Shown here: in pieces, positions 1 to 7,164 of the stretch
Layout: the number at the start of each line of letters is the position of its first letter
Numbering within the stretch: the first letter of the stretch is position 1
Assembly: GCA_027492205.1 (NCBI GenBank)
Contig: JAOZFN010000017.1
Location: forward strand, 1 to 64,000
Origin: Thermoproteota archaeon
Lineage (GTDB): Archaea; Korarchaeota; Korarchaeia; Korarchaeales; Korarchaeaceae
Direction: 5' to 3'
Length of the DNA: 64,000 nt
Translations under genes and position numbers: made by a program
The notes under the pieces: model-generated
Told to the model about the DNA's origin: nothing
Seen by the model: the letters and a program-made list of their open reading frames with translations, nothing else
The model's database searches: none

Positions 1-7
1 AGGTCGG

Positions 8-694
8 ATGAGGGAGCACGACAGGAAGTTCAACGAGATACTCGAGGAGCTCAGGAGGCTGAGGGAGGGGCAGGCGGAGCACTCCAGCAGGCTCGAGGAG
101 CACGACAGGAAGTTCAACGAGATACTCGAGGAGCTCAGGGCCCACAGGCGCCTGCTGGAGGCGCACGAGAGGAGGTTCGAGGGCATAGAGGCCAGGCTGG
201 AGGAGCACGACAGGAAGTTCAACGAGATACTCGAGGAGCTCAGGAGGCTGAGGGAAGACTTCCAGAAGCTTGACATGAGGGTCGAGGTCACCATAGGGAG
301 CATGGGCAGGAGGTGGGGCAGGGACCTGGAGAGGACCACGCTTGAGATCTTCAGGGAGGTGCTGGAGAGGGAGGGGATAGAGCCGGGGAGGGTCAGAAAG
401 TTCAGGTACAGGGATGCAGACGGGGAGTACACGGGCAGGCCAGGATCCGTAATTGACGTTGACATCCTGATCGAGGACCAAAGGCTCTACGTTGTGGAGG
501 TAAAGTCCAGTGCCGAGCTGGACCACGTGGAGAGGCTCGCCGACAAGGTCCCCATCGTGGAGAGGATACTGAACAGGAAGGTGGATCGTGTTTACTTGGT
601 GGCCGTCAACGTGGACGACGATGCCTTGGAGAGGGCTAAGGAACTTGGGTTCAGGGTCATCTACGGTAATGTAATAAGGCTGGAGGGCGGTTAA
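8..694 (+). CDS. Coiled-coil protein with nuclease-like C-terminal domain (DUF3782-like)
   Basis: The protein has an N-terminal coiled coil (about residues 1-95) built from three near-identical copies of a unit containing HDRKFNEILEELR, followed by a globular alpha/beta domain (about 100-228). That domain holds the strands VIDVDILIEDQ and LYVVEVKSS, with the D...E-x-K spacing of PD-(D/E)XK nuclease folds. This matches the archaeal DUF3782 family, whose function is unknown. The reading frame is open to the window edge, so the true start may lie upstream and the repeat array may be longer. It is convergent with the NifX-like operon on the other strand. The family call is by recall; nuclease activity is inference. 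Confidence 0.75.
   Translation: MREHDRKFNEILEELRRLREGQAEHSSRLEEHDRKFNEILEELRAHRRLLEAHERRFEGIEARLEEHDRKFNEILEELRRLREDFQKLDMRVEVTIGSMGRRWGRDLERTTLEIFREVLEREGIEPGRVRKFRYRDADGEYTGRPGSVIDVDILIEDQRLYVVEVKSSAELDHVERLADKVPIVERILNRKVDRVYLVAVNVDDDALERAKELGFRVIYGNVIRLEGG
14..244 (+). repeat. Three identical 42-nt in-frame repeats
   Basis: The same 42-nt unit (beginning gagcacgacaggaagttc) lies at 14-55, 98-139 and 203-244. The offsets are 84 and 105 nt, which are whole numbers of codons (28 and 35). The copies are identical at the DNA level, including synonymous positions, which points to recent duplication or ongoing homogenisation of the coiled coil. Confidence 0.9.
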
Positions 695-763
695 GGGTGG
701 AGGAGATCCCGGGAGGTGGAGGACGGGGCCGCCCGCGGGTAGGGGCCTCTCCCATTGGTCCTG

Positions 764-1336
764 CTAATCACCCTCTAGCCCCAGCTCGCGGAGCCTCTCC
801 TCTATCTGCCTCAGGCGCTCCTCTATCCAGCGCTTCTGCTCCTTCAAGAGGCGAATCTCTTCCTCCCTGGGGACCGCCCCAGTTGGAATGGGGGCCGGCG
901 GTGGAGGGATCGGCGGAAGCGGCTGAGGCAGCGGGGCGGGAACGCCGAGGGGGAAGGTCGTCGGCACCGGCGGGGGCGGCCTGACCGGAGGCGGCGCTAC
1001 CCTTGGCCCCCCCTGCAGGTAGGCCTCAACCGCGTCCCTGACCCTCATCCCGGCGTACCCAGAGACCGGCCGTATCCCGAGGCCCATCAGGGCCTGAACG
1101 GCGTTGATTCCGAAGTCCCCCGCTATGGCTACCTGAGCGCCGAGGCTGGCGACGAACTGAGCGGCCGAGGGCCCGGCCGCGCTCGGCGCGTCGGCATACG
1201 GGTTGGAGTGGGACGTCGCCCCAGAGATCCGGCCCTCGACCACCTCCACCAGCACGAAGTAGGGGGCCCTCCCAAACGTGTAGGACACTATGGCGTCCAG
1301 CCCCTCGGGACCCTCCGCGGCGACCGCCACCCTCAC
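764..1336 (-). CDS. NifX/NifB-family (dinitrogenase iron-molybdenum cofactor-like) protein with coiled-coil tail
   Basis: Residues 1-110 form the alpha/beta domain of the dinitrogenase Fe-Mo cofactor biosynthesis family (PF02579 type). Visible hallmarks are RVAVAAEG at the start, FGRAPYFVLVEVVEG, and AQVAIAGDFGINAVQAL. A proline-rich linker (about 112-152) leads to a charged coiled coil at the C terminus (EEEIRLLKEQKRWIEERL). The coiled coil resembles the ends of the two upstream proteins, so the three may assemble. It starts at GTG 1336, one base after the stop of the upstream gene, in one operon. Family members carry or insert Fe-S or Fe-Mo-S clusters; nothing here indicates nitrogenase. 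A second NifX-like gene lies at 31947-32300. Confidence 0.85.
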   Translation of the reverse strand: MRVAVAAEGPEGLDAIVSYTFGRAPYFVLVEVVEGRISGATSHSNPYADAPSAAGPSAAQFVASLGAQVAIAGDFGINAVQALMGLGIRPVSGYAGMRVRDAVEAYLQGGPRVAPPPVRPPPPVPTTFPLGVPAPLPQPLPPIPPPPAPIPTGAVPREEEIRLLKEQKRWIEERLRQIEERLRELGLEGD

Positions 1337-1337
1337 C

Positions 1338-1823
1338 TCAGATGCCCCCCTCGAGCTCCCTGAGTCGCCTGTCGATCTCCTCCAGCTGCCTCCTCAGGTA
1401 GTCGCGCTCCCTCAGCAGGGAGTCCATGTCAGTCGGGAGCGGCGCCGAGGATGGTGAGGTCGGGGTAGCCGGGAGGATCCCCGGAAACGGGAACGAGGGC
1501 GCCGCCGGGAGGCCCGCCACGCCAGCGCCGTAGACCTGCCACGCGTGGACCAGCCTGCCGTCTGGGGTAACGTAGAACGCGAAGGGGCCCAGCCCGCTCC
1601 TGCAGGGGCCGACGTAGTAGTAGCCCCTAGACGCGGCGGAGCTTATCAGGGGCCAGCCGAGCATCGCTCCCCAGCCCGGGCCGCCCCAACTCCATCCACG
1701 GCCCCAGCCGGGTCCTCCCCATCCTCTGCCCCATCCGAATCCGGCTCCGAACCCCCAGCCTCCCCTTCCCCTACCTCTCCTACCCCTGCCGTAGCCGTAC
1801 CCACCCCAGCCGAACCACCCCAT
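1338..1823 (-). CDS. DUF5320-like Gly/Trp/Arg-rich protein with C-terminal coiled coil
   Basis: The first 60 residues are almost only G, W, R, F and Y (GWFGWGGYGYGRGRRGRG and onwards). A short conserved middle follows, then a C-terminal coiled coil (LLRERDYLRRQLEEIDRRL). This layout matches archaeal DUF5320-like proteins that accompany NifX-like and MinD proteins; their function is unknown. I place the start at ATG 1823 because GAGGTGAT ends a few bases upstream. An ATG at 1829 abuts that Shine-Dalgarno, and the frame is open to 1856. A palindrome at 1840-1852 lies just upstream. Probably the second gene of the minus-strand cluster, or the head of its own transcript. Confidence 0.75.
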   Translation of the reverse strand: MGWFGWGGYGYGRGRRGRGRGGWGFGAGFGWGRGWGGPGWGRGWSWGGPGWGAMLGWPLISSAASRGYYYVGPCRSGLGPFAFYVTPDGRLVHAWQVYGAGVAGLPAAPSFPFPGILPATPTSPSSAPLPTDMDSLLRERDYLRRQLEEIDRRLRELEGGI

Positions 1824-1839
1824 GGGCATCACCTCAAGT

Positions 1840-1852
1840 GTAACATTGTTAC
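1840..1852. promoter_or_regulatory. Inverted repeat GTAAC-ATT-GTTAC, candidate operator
   Basis: A 5-bp perfect inverted repeat with a 3-nt centre lies 17 nt upstream of the start of the DUF5320-like gene. The 7-mer GTAACAT recurs at 2206-2212, 22 nt upstream of the next minus-strand gene. The neighbouring PadR-type regulator is the obvious candidate ligand; this is inference. Confidence 0.5.
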
Positions 1853-1890
1853 CCATTGGTGGCGTAAAAATGTTGCGGCCGGGGGAGGGG

Positions 1891-2184
1891 TCAGGACTCG
1901 CCCTCCAGCGTCCTGAGCCGCCTCTCCACCTCCTCCAGCTGCCTCTTCAGGTAGTCGCGCTCCCTCTCCAGAGCCTCTCTTGTAGAGTACCCGGCGGGAG
2001 GCACCCACGAAAACGGCCAGAACCACGGAACGGGTGGGAGGTACTGAGGCCAGTGCTGGCTCAGCAGCGGGAGCCAGAAGAACCACCAGCACCAGCCTCT
2101 ACCTCTGCCCCTCCCCCAGCCCCACCACCAAAACCACCAGGGCCACCAGTATGCCGAGCCGGAGGTCGGGTACCACTGAGACAT
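1891..2184 (-). CDS. Trp-rich DUF5320-like small protein
   Basis: A 97-residue protein with a remarkable tryptophan-rich N-terminal half (YWWPWWFWWWGWGRGRGRGW, then WCWWFFWLP). It ends in a coiled coil (RERDYLKRQLEEVERRLRTLE) nearly identical in layout to that of the protein at 1338-1823, so the two are paralogues. Start choice: GGGGAGTGATGCCCATG gives a Shine-Dalgarno with good spacing to ATG 2184; an ATG at 2190 and a GTG at 2193 are alternatives. Its function is unknown. The Trp cluster could form a membrane-interfacial or aromatic-stacking surface. It is divergent from the PadR gene. Confidence 0.7.
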   Translation of the reverse strand: MSQWYPTSGSAYWWPWWFWWWGWGRGRGRGWCWWFFWLPLLSQHWPQYLPPVPWFWPFSWVPPAGYSTREALERERDYLKRQLEEVERRLRTLEGES

Positions 2185-2202
2185 GGGCATCACTCCCCCC
2201 TA

Positions 2203-2240
2203 TAGGTAACATCACTATCCATATTGTGACTATTTATAGT
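2203..2240. promoter_or_regulatory. Divergent promoter/operator between Trp-rich gene and PadR gene
   Basis: TATTTATA at 2231-2238 lies 26-33 nt before the PadR start, fitting a leaderless transcript. Read on the other strand (TATAAATA) it can serve the minus-strand gene with a leader of about 20 nt. Between it and that gene are GTAACAT (2206-2212) and an inverted pair TCAC-N10-GTGA (2212-2229). The arrangement suits one repressor controlling both directions. Confidence 0.55.
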
Positions 2241-2263
2241 TCGCCCAGGGGAAGGGGCCTGAG

Positions 2264-2617
2264 ATGGGAAGGAGGTGGAGGTGGGGGGCCCGGAGTGCTG
2301 GCCTCTACGGCCTGTACCCGACCCTGGTGCTCCTGATGATCTCTAAAGGGCACACCCATGGATACGAGATCAAGAGGAGGATCGAAGAACTCACGGGCTC
2401 CCCCCTCCCCGAAGGCTTCATCTACGTGACCCTTCGGCGCCTCGAGGCGTCGGGGTTGGTCGTCTCGGCGCTGGTTCCCGGAGACCCGAGGGGCAAGAGG
2501 GTGTATCAGCTCACGCCAGCCGGTTGGCAGGTCCTGTCGGCGAGGCTGGCGGAGCTCAGGGCCATGAAGGGGTTCATCGACGCCGTCTTGAGGTTCTATG
2601 AGTCGGGAGAGGTGTAA
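2264..2617 (+). CDS. PadR-family winged-helix transcriptional regulator
   Basis: After a short basic leader, the protein shows the PadR wHTH core: LYPTLVLLMISKGHTHGYEIKRRIEE, then GFIYVTLRRLEASGLV, with the wing KRVYQLTPAGWQVL. At 117 residues it is a short one-domain PadR plus a C-terminal dimer helix. The ATG at 2264 sits about 26 nt after a TATA box, so translation is probably leaderless. It is divergent from the Trp-rich/DUF5320/NifX-like genes and probably controls them and itself. PadR proteins respond to small molecules or phenolics in other organisms; the ligand here is unknown. Confidence 0.88.
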   Translation: MGRRWRWGARSAGLYGLYPTLVLLMISKGHTHGYEIKRRIEELTGSPLPEGFIYVTLRRLEASGLVVSALVPGDPRGKRVYQLTPAGWQVLSARLAELRAMKGFIDAVLRFYESGEV

Positions 2618-2675
2618 GTGCCGCCTCTCCCGGCTTACACGACCGCCATTTCGGTCCTTGAATCCCTCCAGTGGA

Positions 2676-3947
2676 TTAACTCTGAATAACCACCGAGACG
2701 GGCCTCCCGTTGACGACGATCGTCCACTCGCCGGGCTCCAACGGGCCGATCTGAAGCGTCGTCGTTATGACACCGACGCACTGAATGCAGATGACCGGCT
2801 TCCTCTCAAGCGCCAGGGTGACCTCCACGGCCCTGCTCGACGCGGAGACCGAGACTGAGGAGATCACGTGGAACGCGCAGGGGTTCGGCCCGCCCTCCCG
2901 GTACGTGACGAACGCGTACTCCCCCTCGGCGGAAGCCTCGACGCCCATCCCCTCGCCGACCGCACAGCTCCCCGAACTCGAGACGATCCTCACGCAGACC
3001 CCGCCGGGACACGCCAGAGCGGACGCGAGCCTCTCTGGCCACCCCTGCGAGATGAACTCCCCCACCGCCCCCTTGGTCTCCCAGCGGTCCGCGCCGGCCA
3101 GGACAACGATGGTCACACCGCCGACCGACTCCACTTGGACCAGCCTAGGGGTTTCCCCAGTCGCGAGCTCCTGGGCCGCGGTCGGGCCCACGAAGGGCGA
3201 CACGGCGGGGCCGGTGCCCGGGGCCAGGTGACCGCCGAGGAATATCACAATCGGGTACCTGAGAAGCGCCTCTGCGGCCCTCTCAGGAGGAAGTAGGACC
3301 GTGTTGAGGCCGGCGCTCTCGAAGGCGCTCCTGAGGAGCGGGTAGCTTATGTTGGCATCTATCTCGTTAGCCACGACGGCAGCGACGCCGACCCACAGTG
3401 ACGGGAGTGTGGGGGCCACGCCTAACGGTCCGCCGCACCTCCATACGCGGACCTTCTCCCTGATCTCCAGGCCCAGCTCAAGCTCTGCCCACCTCACAAC
3501 GGCCTCTGGAGGAGACTCGTTGTTGGGCGACCCCAGGGGGCCGACCACCAGGGTCCTGGGATCCAGGACCCCAACGGAGGCCAGGATCGAAGTGGCCAGC
3601 CTGAGCCACCCGGCGTCGAGGTCCGTCGAGGTCTCGGAGAGGACGAGCGTCGCCTGCTCCCCAGCGATGAGGTAGGCCCTGAGGGGCCTGCCATCCGGCC
3701 AGCGCCCAACCACGAACTCCACGGCCCTAAGCCTCAGGACGCCGCCCGCGTAGGGGAAGGTCGCGTCAACGCTGTTGGCCCTCACCCCTGACTCCCTCAG
3801 GGCTTCCAGGGCGCGCTCCAAGTCAACGGCCGCCGAGAAGATCGATCCCACGTATCCTCCCGTGGGGGGGCACGCGAGCGACGGAATCGACTGCGGGGCG
3901 AGGACCAGCGGGATGAGCAGAGCGGCGATCGCGGCTCTCCGTGGCAC
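2676..3947 (-). CDS. Secreted surface protein, S-layer-like, unknown function
   Basis: The mature protein follows a signal peptide (AAIAALLIPLVLAPQSIPSLAC). I choose GTG 3947 as start because TTTTAT (complement of 3970-3975) lies 23-28 nt upstream, the leaderless spacing seen elsewhere in this window; the frame itself stays open to 4007. Residues after the signal include blocks such as YPIVIFLGGHLAPGTGPAVSPF and TIVVLAGADRWETKGAVGEFI, which resemble the gap-and-strand pattern of archaeal S-layer-type domains that discuss ownership of a hidden value. It contains one CxxC (ICIQC) near the C terminus. No enzyme motif is recognised. It is followed by a larger secreted protein gene with a similar C-terminal domain. 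Confidence 0.6.
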   Translation of the reverse strand: MPRRAAIAALLIPLVLAPQSIPSLACPPTGGYVGSIFSAAVDLERALEALRESGVRANSVDATFPYAGGVLRLRAVEFVVGRWPDGRPLRAYLIAGEQATLVLSETSTDLDAGWLRLATSILASVGVLDPRTLVVGPLGSPNNESPPEAVVRWAELELGLEIREKVRVWRCGGPLGVAPTLPSLWVGVAAVVANEIDANISYPLLRSAFESAGLNTVLLPPERAAEALLRYPIVIFLGGHLAPGTGPAVSPFVGPTAAQELATGETPRLVQVESVGGVTIVVLAGADRWETKGAVGEFISQGWPERLASALACPGGVCVRIVSSSGSCAVGEGMGVEASAEGEYAFVTYREGGPNPCAFHVISSVSVSASSRAVEVTLALERKPVICIQCVGVITTTLQIGPLEPGEWTIVVNGRPVSVVIQS

Positions 3948-4035
3948 ACTCAATAGTCCATCTTGGGCGATAAAAGGGAAGCGGGTCTGGTGCGAGGGTC
4001 GTCGCACCAGACTAGTGGGGCGCCCGGGCGAAAGA

Positions 4036-6108
4036 TCACCCGGAGACGGGGAACCTGGCCACCTGCCTCACCTCCGGGGGCTCCACCTCCCCGTCCCCGT
4101 CGTAGTCCCTCCACTCTATCACGGACCCATAACCGCCCGTCAGCCATCCGTAGTGTGAGTTCAGCCAGATGGCCGCCGCCCTGGTCCCGTACCTCGTGAG
4201 GCCCATCGCGGCGTAGACCCTGTTGCCAGCCTCGTCCACGTAGGAGAAGGCCACGGCGTAGTCCCGCGCGCCCCAGTCTGACCCGTTCACCCTCCACGTC
4301 TGCTCGATGGAGGCGACCCTCATCACCAGGTACCCACCCTCCCTGTAGAAGAGCACCCTCGCCCTTCTGGCCGCCTCGGCCCCGAGCTCGTGGGCGAACG
4401 GGCCCCCGAGGATCACGTAGTCGCCGTCGGCTGGCACCTGCGACGTTATCGAGGCGCCCCTCGAGCTGGCCAGCGCGAGGGCCGCCTCCATGTCCGCCGG
4501 AGAGGGGGAGAGCACGTACCTGAACGGGGGAGGCTGGGGAGTCGGCGGCGGGGTCGTCGAGGGCGGGGCCCCCTCTTGAGAGCGGTAGGTGCACCCGCAG
4601 TACCTCACCGGGACGTGGGTGCCGGGCGACCAGCTCTTGACCTCAAGGGTCCTCGGCGAGTGGGTGGAGGAGATGGCCAGGTACCCGAGGGAGGCCTGCA
4701 GCTCGCACCCTCCCACGGGCACGCAGAACCCCTCGGTCACCCTGTAGATGCCGAACCTTCCCCAGCTCGTACAGTTCACCCCGCAGCAGGTCTCTCTCGG
4801 AGAGACGGACGTCACCTCTATTGCGGTGAGCGCGTAGACGTCTCCTCCGTACTCCCTCTCCTCCCCGACCCCCCAGGTGCCGTTCTCGAACACCGCGTAC
4901 CACGCCGGGTCGTGGACCTCGACGGGATCCCCGTACGCCCAGGTATACGAGGTGACCCCGTGGATCCTCCCGAGGGCCCCCCAAGTCGCGGCCCTGACGG
5001 CGAAGGGGCCCCTCCTGACGCCGTCCAGGATCACGTAGCCGACGAAGTAGGGGCCGTCGGAGGCGTACTGGATCCACCAGTCGAAATCCGAGGTCGGAGA
5101 GTCAGAGGGCCAGCTCTCCTCAAGGTCGGTCACGTCCGGGTAGCCATCTCCGTCGAGGTCGACCCTCTCGAACGCCTGGACGTCTATCCACGGGCTGCTG
5201 AGGAGGACCTCCAAGTAGTCCTGATCCGCGTCCACCCGGTAGACGTGGAGGAAGAATATCATCGGCACCGGCTGGCCGCCGAACCGGACGGGGGACGAGA
5301 GCCTGTTCCCGCCGAGGTCTTCGTAGTATAAGAAGAGCCTGTTCACGGTGCCGTCCGGCTGAGACGAGTACTCCAGGTTGAGAATGGTCACCGGGGAGAG
5401 TGACTCGTCCAAGATCACGAACTGGGCGCCGGTGTCGGAGACGCTCCTGACCTCGAGCCAGTAGCCCAAGAACTGGACAAAGTACCTGTCCCCCTCCCTC
5501 AGGATCGCCGTCGACGAGCCCGACGGGGCGAAGGTCAGGAAGAAGCCCGGCCTGTTGAGGGAGTACTCTACGTCCACCCCTGAGTAGATGTCGGTGGCGT
5601 TAACCTCGGCGTCGGCCGTCGTCCCTCCCCTGTAGAAGTCGGAGTCGCCGTACCTCACCACGACCTCCTCGTAGGTGACCGCGGGGGTGTCTGCGTCGTT
5701 GTATGACTCTATCCAGGTCACCCCGTCCAGGGTCGCCGCCCGCGTGTCGGAGGGGAGGGAGCCCAGCTTGGAGGCCGAGCTGTAGACGATCACCGGATAC
5801 CTGCATGTCTCCCCGCCCAGGCCCGGGCACACGGGACACGTGGGCACCTCCCTCTCCTCGATCCTCAGGTCCCTGGGGACCATGAGGTAGTCCGGCTCGG
5901 TGGGGTCGCCGAGCGGGTAGGCCAGCTGTTGCGGGTAGCTTGAGGAGAAGGGAGGGGTCGCCGTCCCGGATGACAGGCCGAACCAGAGCCCCACCCCAGA
6001 TGGGATCTCGTGGACGCCGCAGGGGGTGGTGGGGCTCGTCTGGGCGGGGGCCGGAGGGGTGGCAGCGGTCAGCGCCAGCACTCCGATGACCGCCCACGCG
6101 CGCCTCAT
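4036..6108 (-). CDS. Large secreted protein with Ca-binding-like Asp loops and S-layer-like C-terminal domain
   Basis: A signal peptide (RRAWAVIGVLALTAATPPAPAQ) follows ATG 6108. The complementary TATTATTA near 6131-6138 lies 23-30 nt upstream, so I prefer 6108 over the upstream ATG at 6177. The ectodomain is rich in Tyr, Asp and beta-strand patterns. It has two Asp-rich loops of the DxDxDG type (DLDGDGYPDVTDLEE and DYDGDGEVEPPEV) typical of calcium-binding repeats, and a Cys pair in ETCCGVNC. A Pro/Thr linker (PPSTTPPPTPQPPP) leads to a C-terminal domain containing DYVILGGPFAHELGAE, which resembles part of the neighbour at 2676-3947. Probably a cell-surface protein; function unknown. Confidence 0.65.
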   Translation of the reverse strand: MRRAWAVIGVLALTAATPPAPAQTSPTTPCGVHEIPSGVGLWFGLSSGTATPPFSSSYPQQLAYPLGDPTEPDYLMVPRDLRIEEREVPTCPVCPGLGGETCRYPVIVYSSASKLGSLPSDTRAATLDGVTWIESYNDADTPAVTYEEVVVRYGDSDFYRGGTTADAEVNATDIYSGVDVEYSLNRPGFFLTFAPSGSSTAILREGDRYFVQFLGYWLEVRSVSDTGAQFVILDESLSPVTILNLEYSSQPDGTVNRLFLYYEDLGGNRLSSPVRFGGQPVPMIFFLHVYRVDADQDYLEVLLSSPWIDVQAFERVDLDGDGYPDVTDLEESWPSDSPTSDFDWWIQYASDGPYFVGYVILDGVRRGPFAVRAATWGALGRIHGVTSYTWAYGDPVEVHDPAWYAVFENGTWGVGEEREYGGDVYALTAIEVTSVSPRETCCGVNCTSWGRFGIYRVTEGFCVPVGGCELQASLGYLAISSTHSPRTLEVKSWSPGTHVPVRYCGCTYRSQEGAPPSTTPPPTPQPPPFRYVLSPSPADMEAALALASSRGASITSQVPADGDYVILGGPFAHELGAEAARRARVLFYREGGYLVMRVASIEQTWRVNGSDWGARDYAVAFSYVDEAGNRVYAAMGLTRYGTRAAAIWLNSHYGWLTGGYGSVIEWRDYDGDGEVEPPEVRQVARFPVSG

Positions 6109-6186
6109 CGGGAGTCGGGGGGATGGGCTGGTAATAATACCCCCGAGCCAGGGGTCGTCGAGGCGGACGCCCGACATCGGCGGGCG

Positions 6187-7107
6187 TCAAACGATGACCT
6201 CCCAGGCGGACGACAGCCTGAGCGCGGCCAACGCCGGTCTGGCGACTCCCCTCTCGCTCGATCGAGCCATCTCCTGGATGCTGCCGACGTCTGCAGTCCG
6301 ACCTGCGAGCACGTCGGACAGCGCCTGGCAGCTGGACCTATCGGGATCGTTATTTAGGGCCCTCCTGACCTCGACGGCGGCGCCCAAGAGCCAGAGCCCC
6401 AAGAGTTCGCCTCTTATGAGTTCCTCTGCGCCCAGCCGCGCGGCCTCCTCCACGTCGGCATCCTCCAGGGAGGCCATGGCTCTGAAGGCCTCCACCAGAT
6501 CGGGGCGGTCCGCGGCGGCCTTCCGGGCCGGCAGCCCCCTGAGCTCCAGGCCGGCCAGCCTCAGGTAGTCCCGAGGGTAGCTGCAGAGGAGCCCGTGGCC
6601 GGCGCCGGCCCAGCCGGCTGCCACCTCCAGCTCCGCCAGACCCGTCTCCTGACAGACCGAGGCGGCGGCCAGGCAGCGAAGGAGCCTTGGGAGGATCTCT
6701 CGCGCGGCCTCCTCGCCCAGCTCGGACCTGACCGACACCTTCCCGGTGATGAAGACGTTCACCCTCAAGTCGGCGCTCTCTCCTATCACCATCTGCCCCC
6801 TAAGGGCGGTCCTCGTCCTCAGACCCAGGGCGGGGAGCGTCAGCGAGGCGGCCTCGTGATCCAGCGGCCTGAACCTGGCGCCCTCCGGGGAGAGGGAGAG
6901 GACCACCTCCGCCAGGGCGGGCCTGGACGGACACGGCCTGACCACCCTGAGCCTGGCGGGCCTGGCTATCCAGGGGGGGCCGATCGAGGGCCTGGCGAAC
7001 GGGCACTCCACGTCCCGCCCTCCCAGCTCCATGTGGCGCGCGGCCGAAGAGCACGACGGAAACCCGCAGAGGCCGCAATCGTAGCCCGGAAGACCCACCC
7101 AGCTCAT
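6187..7107 (-). CDS. Fe-S cluster protein (PF04060-like N-terminal motif), unknown function
   Basis: The N terminus carries C11-x2-C14-x4-C19-x15-C35 (DCGLCGFPSC...ECPF), the pattern of the Fe-S domain found in RnfB and in corrinoid Fe-S proteins of acetyl-CoA synthase. The rest (about 250 residues) has a beta-rich middle and a helical C-terminal half that I do not recognise. The start is supported by a TATA-like element on the minus strand (7134-7141) 27-34 nt upstream. It is divergent from the antiporter and shares the TATA region. It may be an electron-transfer or regulatory Fe-S protein; the cluster is inferred from the cysteine pattern only. Confidence 0.6.
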   Translation of the reverse strand: MSWVGLPGYDCGLCGFPSCSSAARHMELGGRDVECPFARPSIGPPWIARPARLRVVRPCPSRPALAEVVLSLSPEGARFRPLDHEAASLTLPALGLRTRTALRGQMVIGESADLRVNVFITGKVSVRSELGEEAAREILPRLLRCLAAASVCQETGLAELEVAAGWAGAGHGLLCSYPRDYLRLAGLELRGLPARKAAADRPDLVEAFRAMASLEDADVEEAARLGAEELIRGELLGLWLLGAAVEVRRALNNDPDRSSCQALSDVLAGRTADVGSIQEMARSSERGVARPALAALRLSSAWEVIV

Positions 7108-7133
7108 GGCTCCATTGGCGAGGGGGTTGGCAC

Positions 7134-7141
7134 ATTTTTAA
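7134..7141. promoter_or_regulatory. Shared TATA box of two divergent leaderless genes
   Basis: The element ATTTTTAA lies 24-31 nt before ATG 7165 on the plus strand and 27-34 nt before ATG 7107 on the minus strand. No other AT-rich stretch exists in this 57-nt gap, so one TATA element probably serves both directions. Confidence 0.55.
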
Positions 7142-7164
7142 CGCCAGCCCGCCGCGCGGGCCCG

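Noticed and set aside
14-244. Possible CRISPR array from the three 42-nt repeats
   Set aside because: Only three copies, unequal spacing, and all are in frame inside a coiled-coil gene.
764-2193. Nitrogenase-related locus
   Set aside because: NifX-like domains are widespread in non-fixing archaea; no nifHDK-type gene is present.
4390-5331. Long plus-strand open frame of 313 codons
   Set aside because: It is antisense to the secreted protein gene, has Arg/Gly/Pro-rich nonsense composition and no domain.
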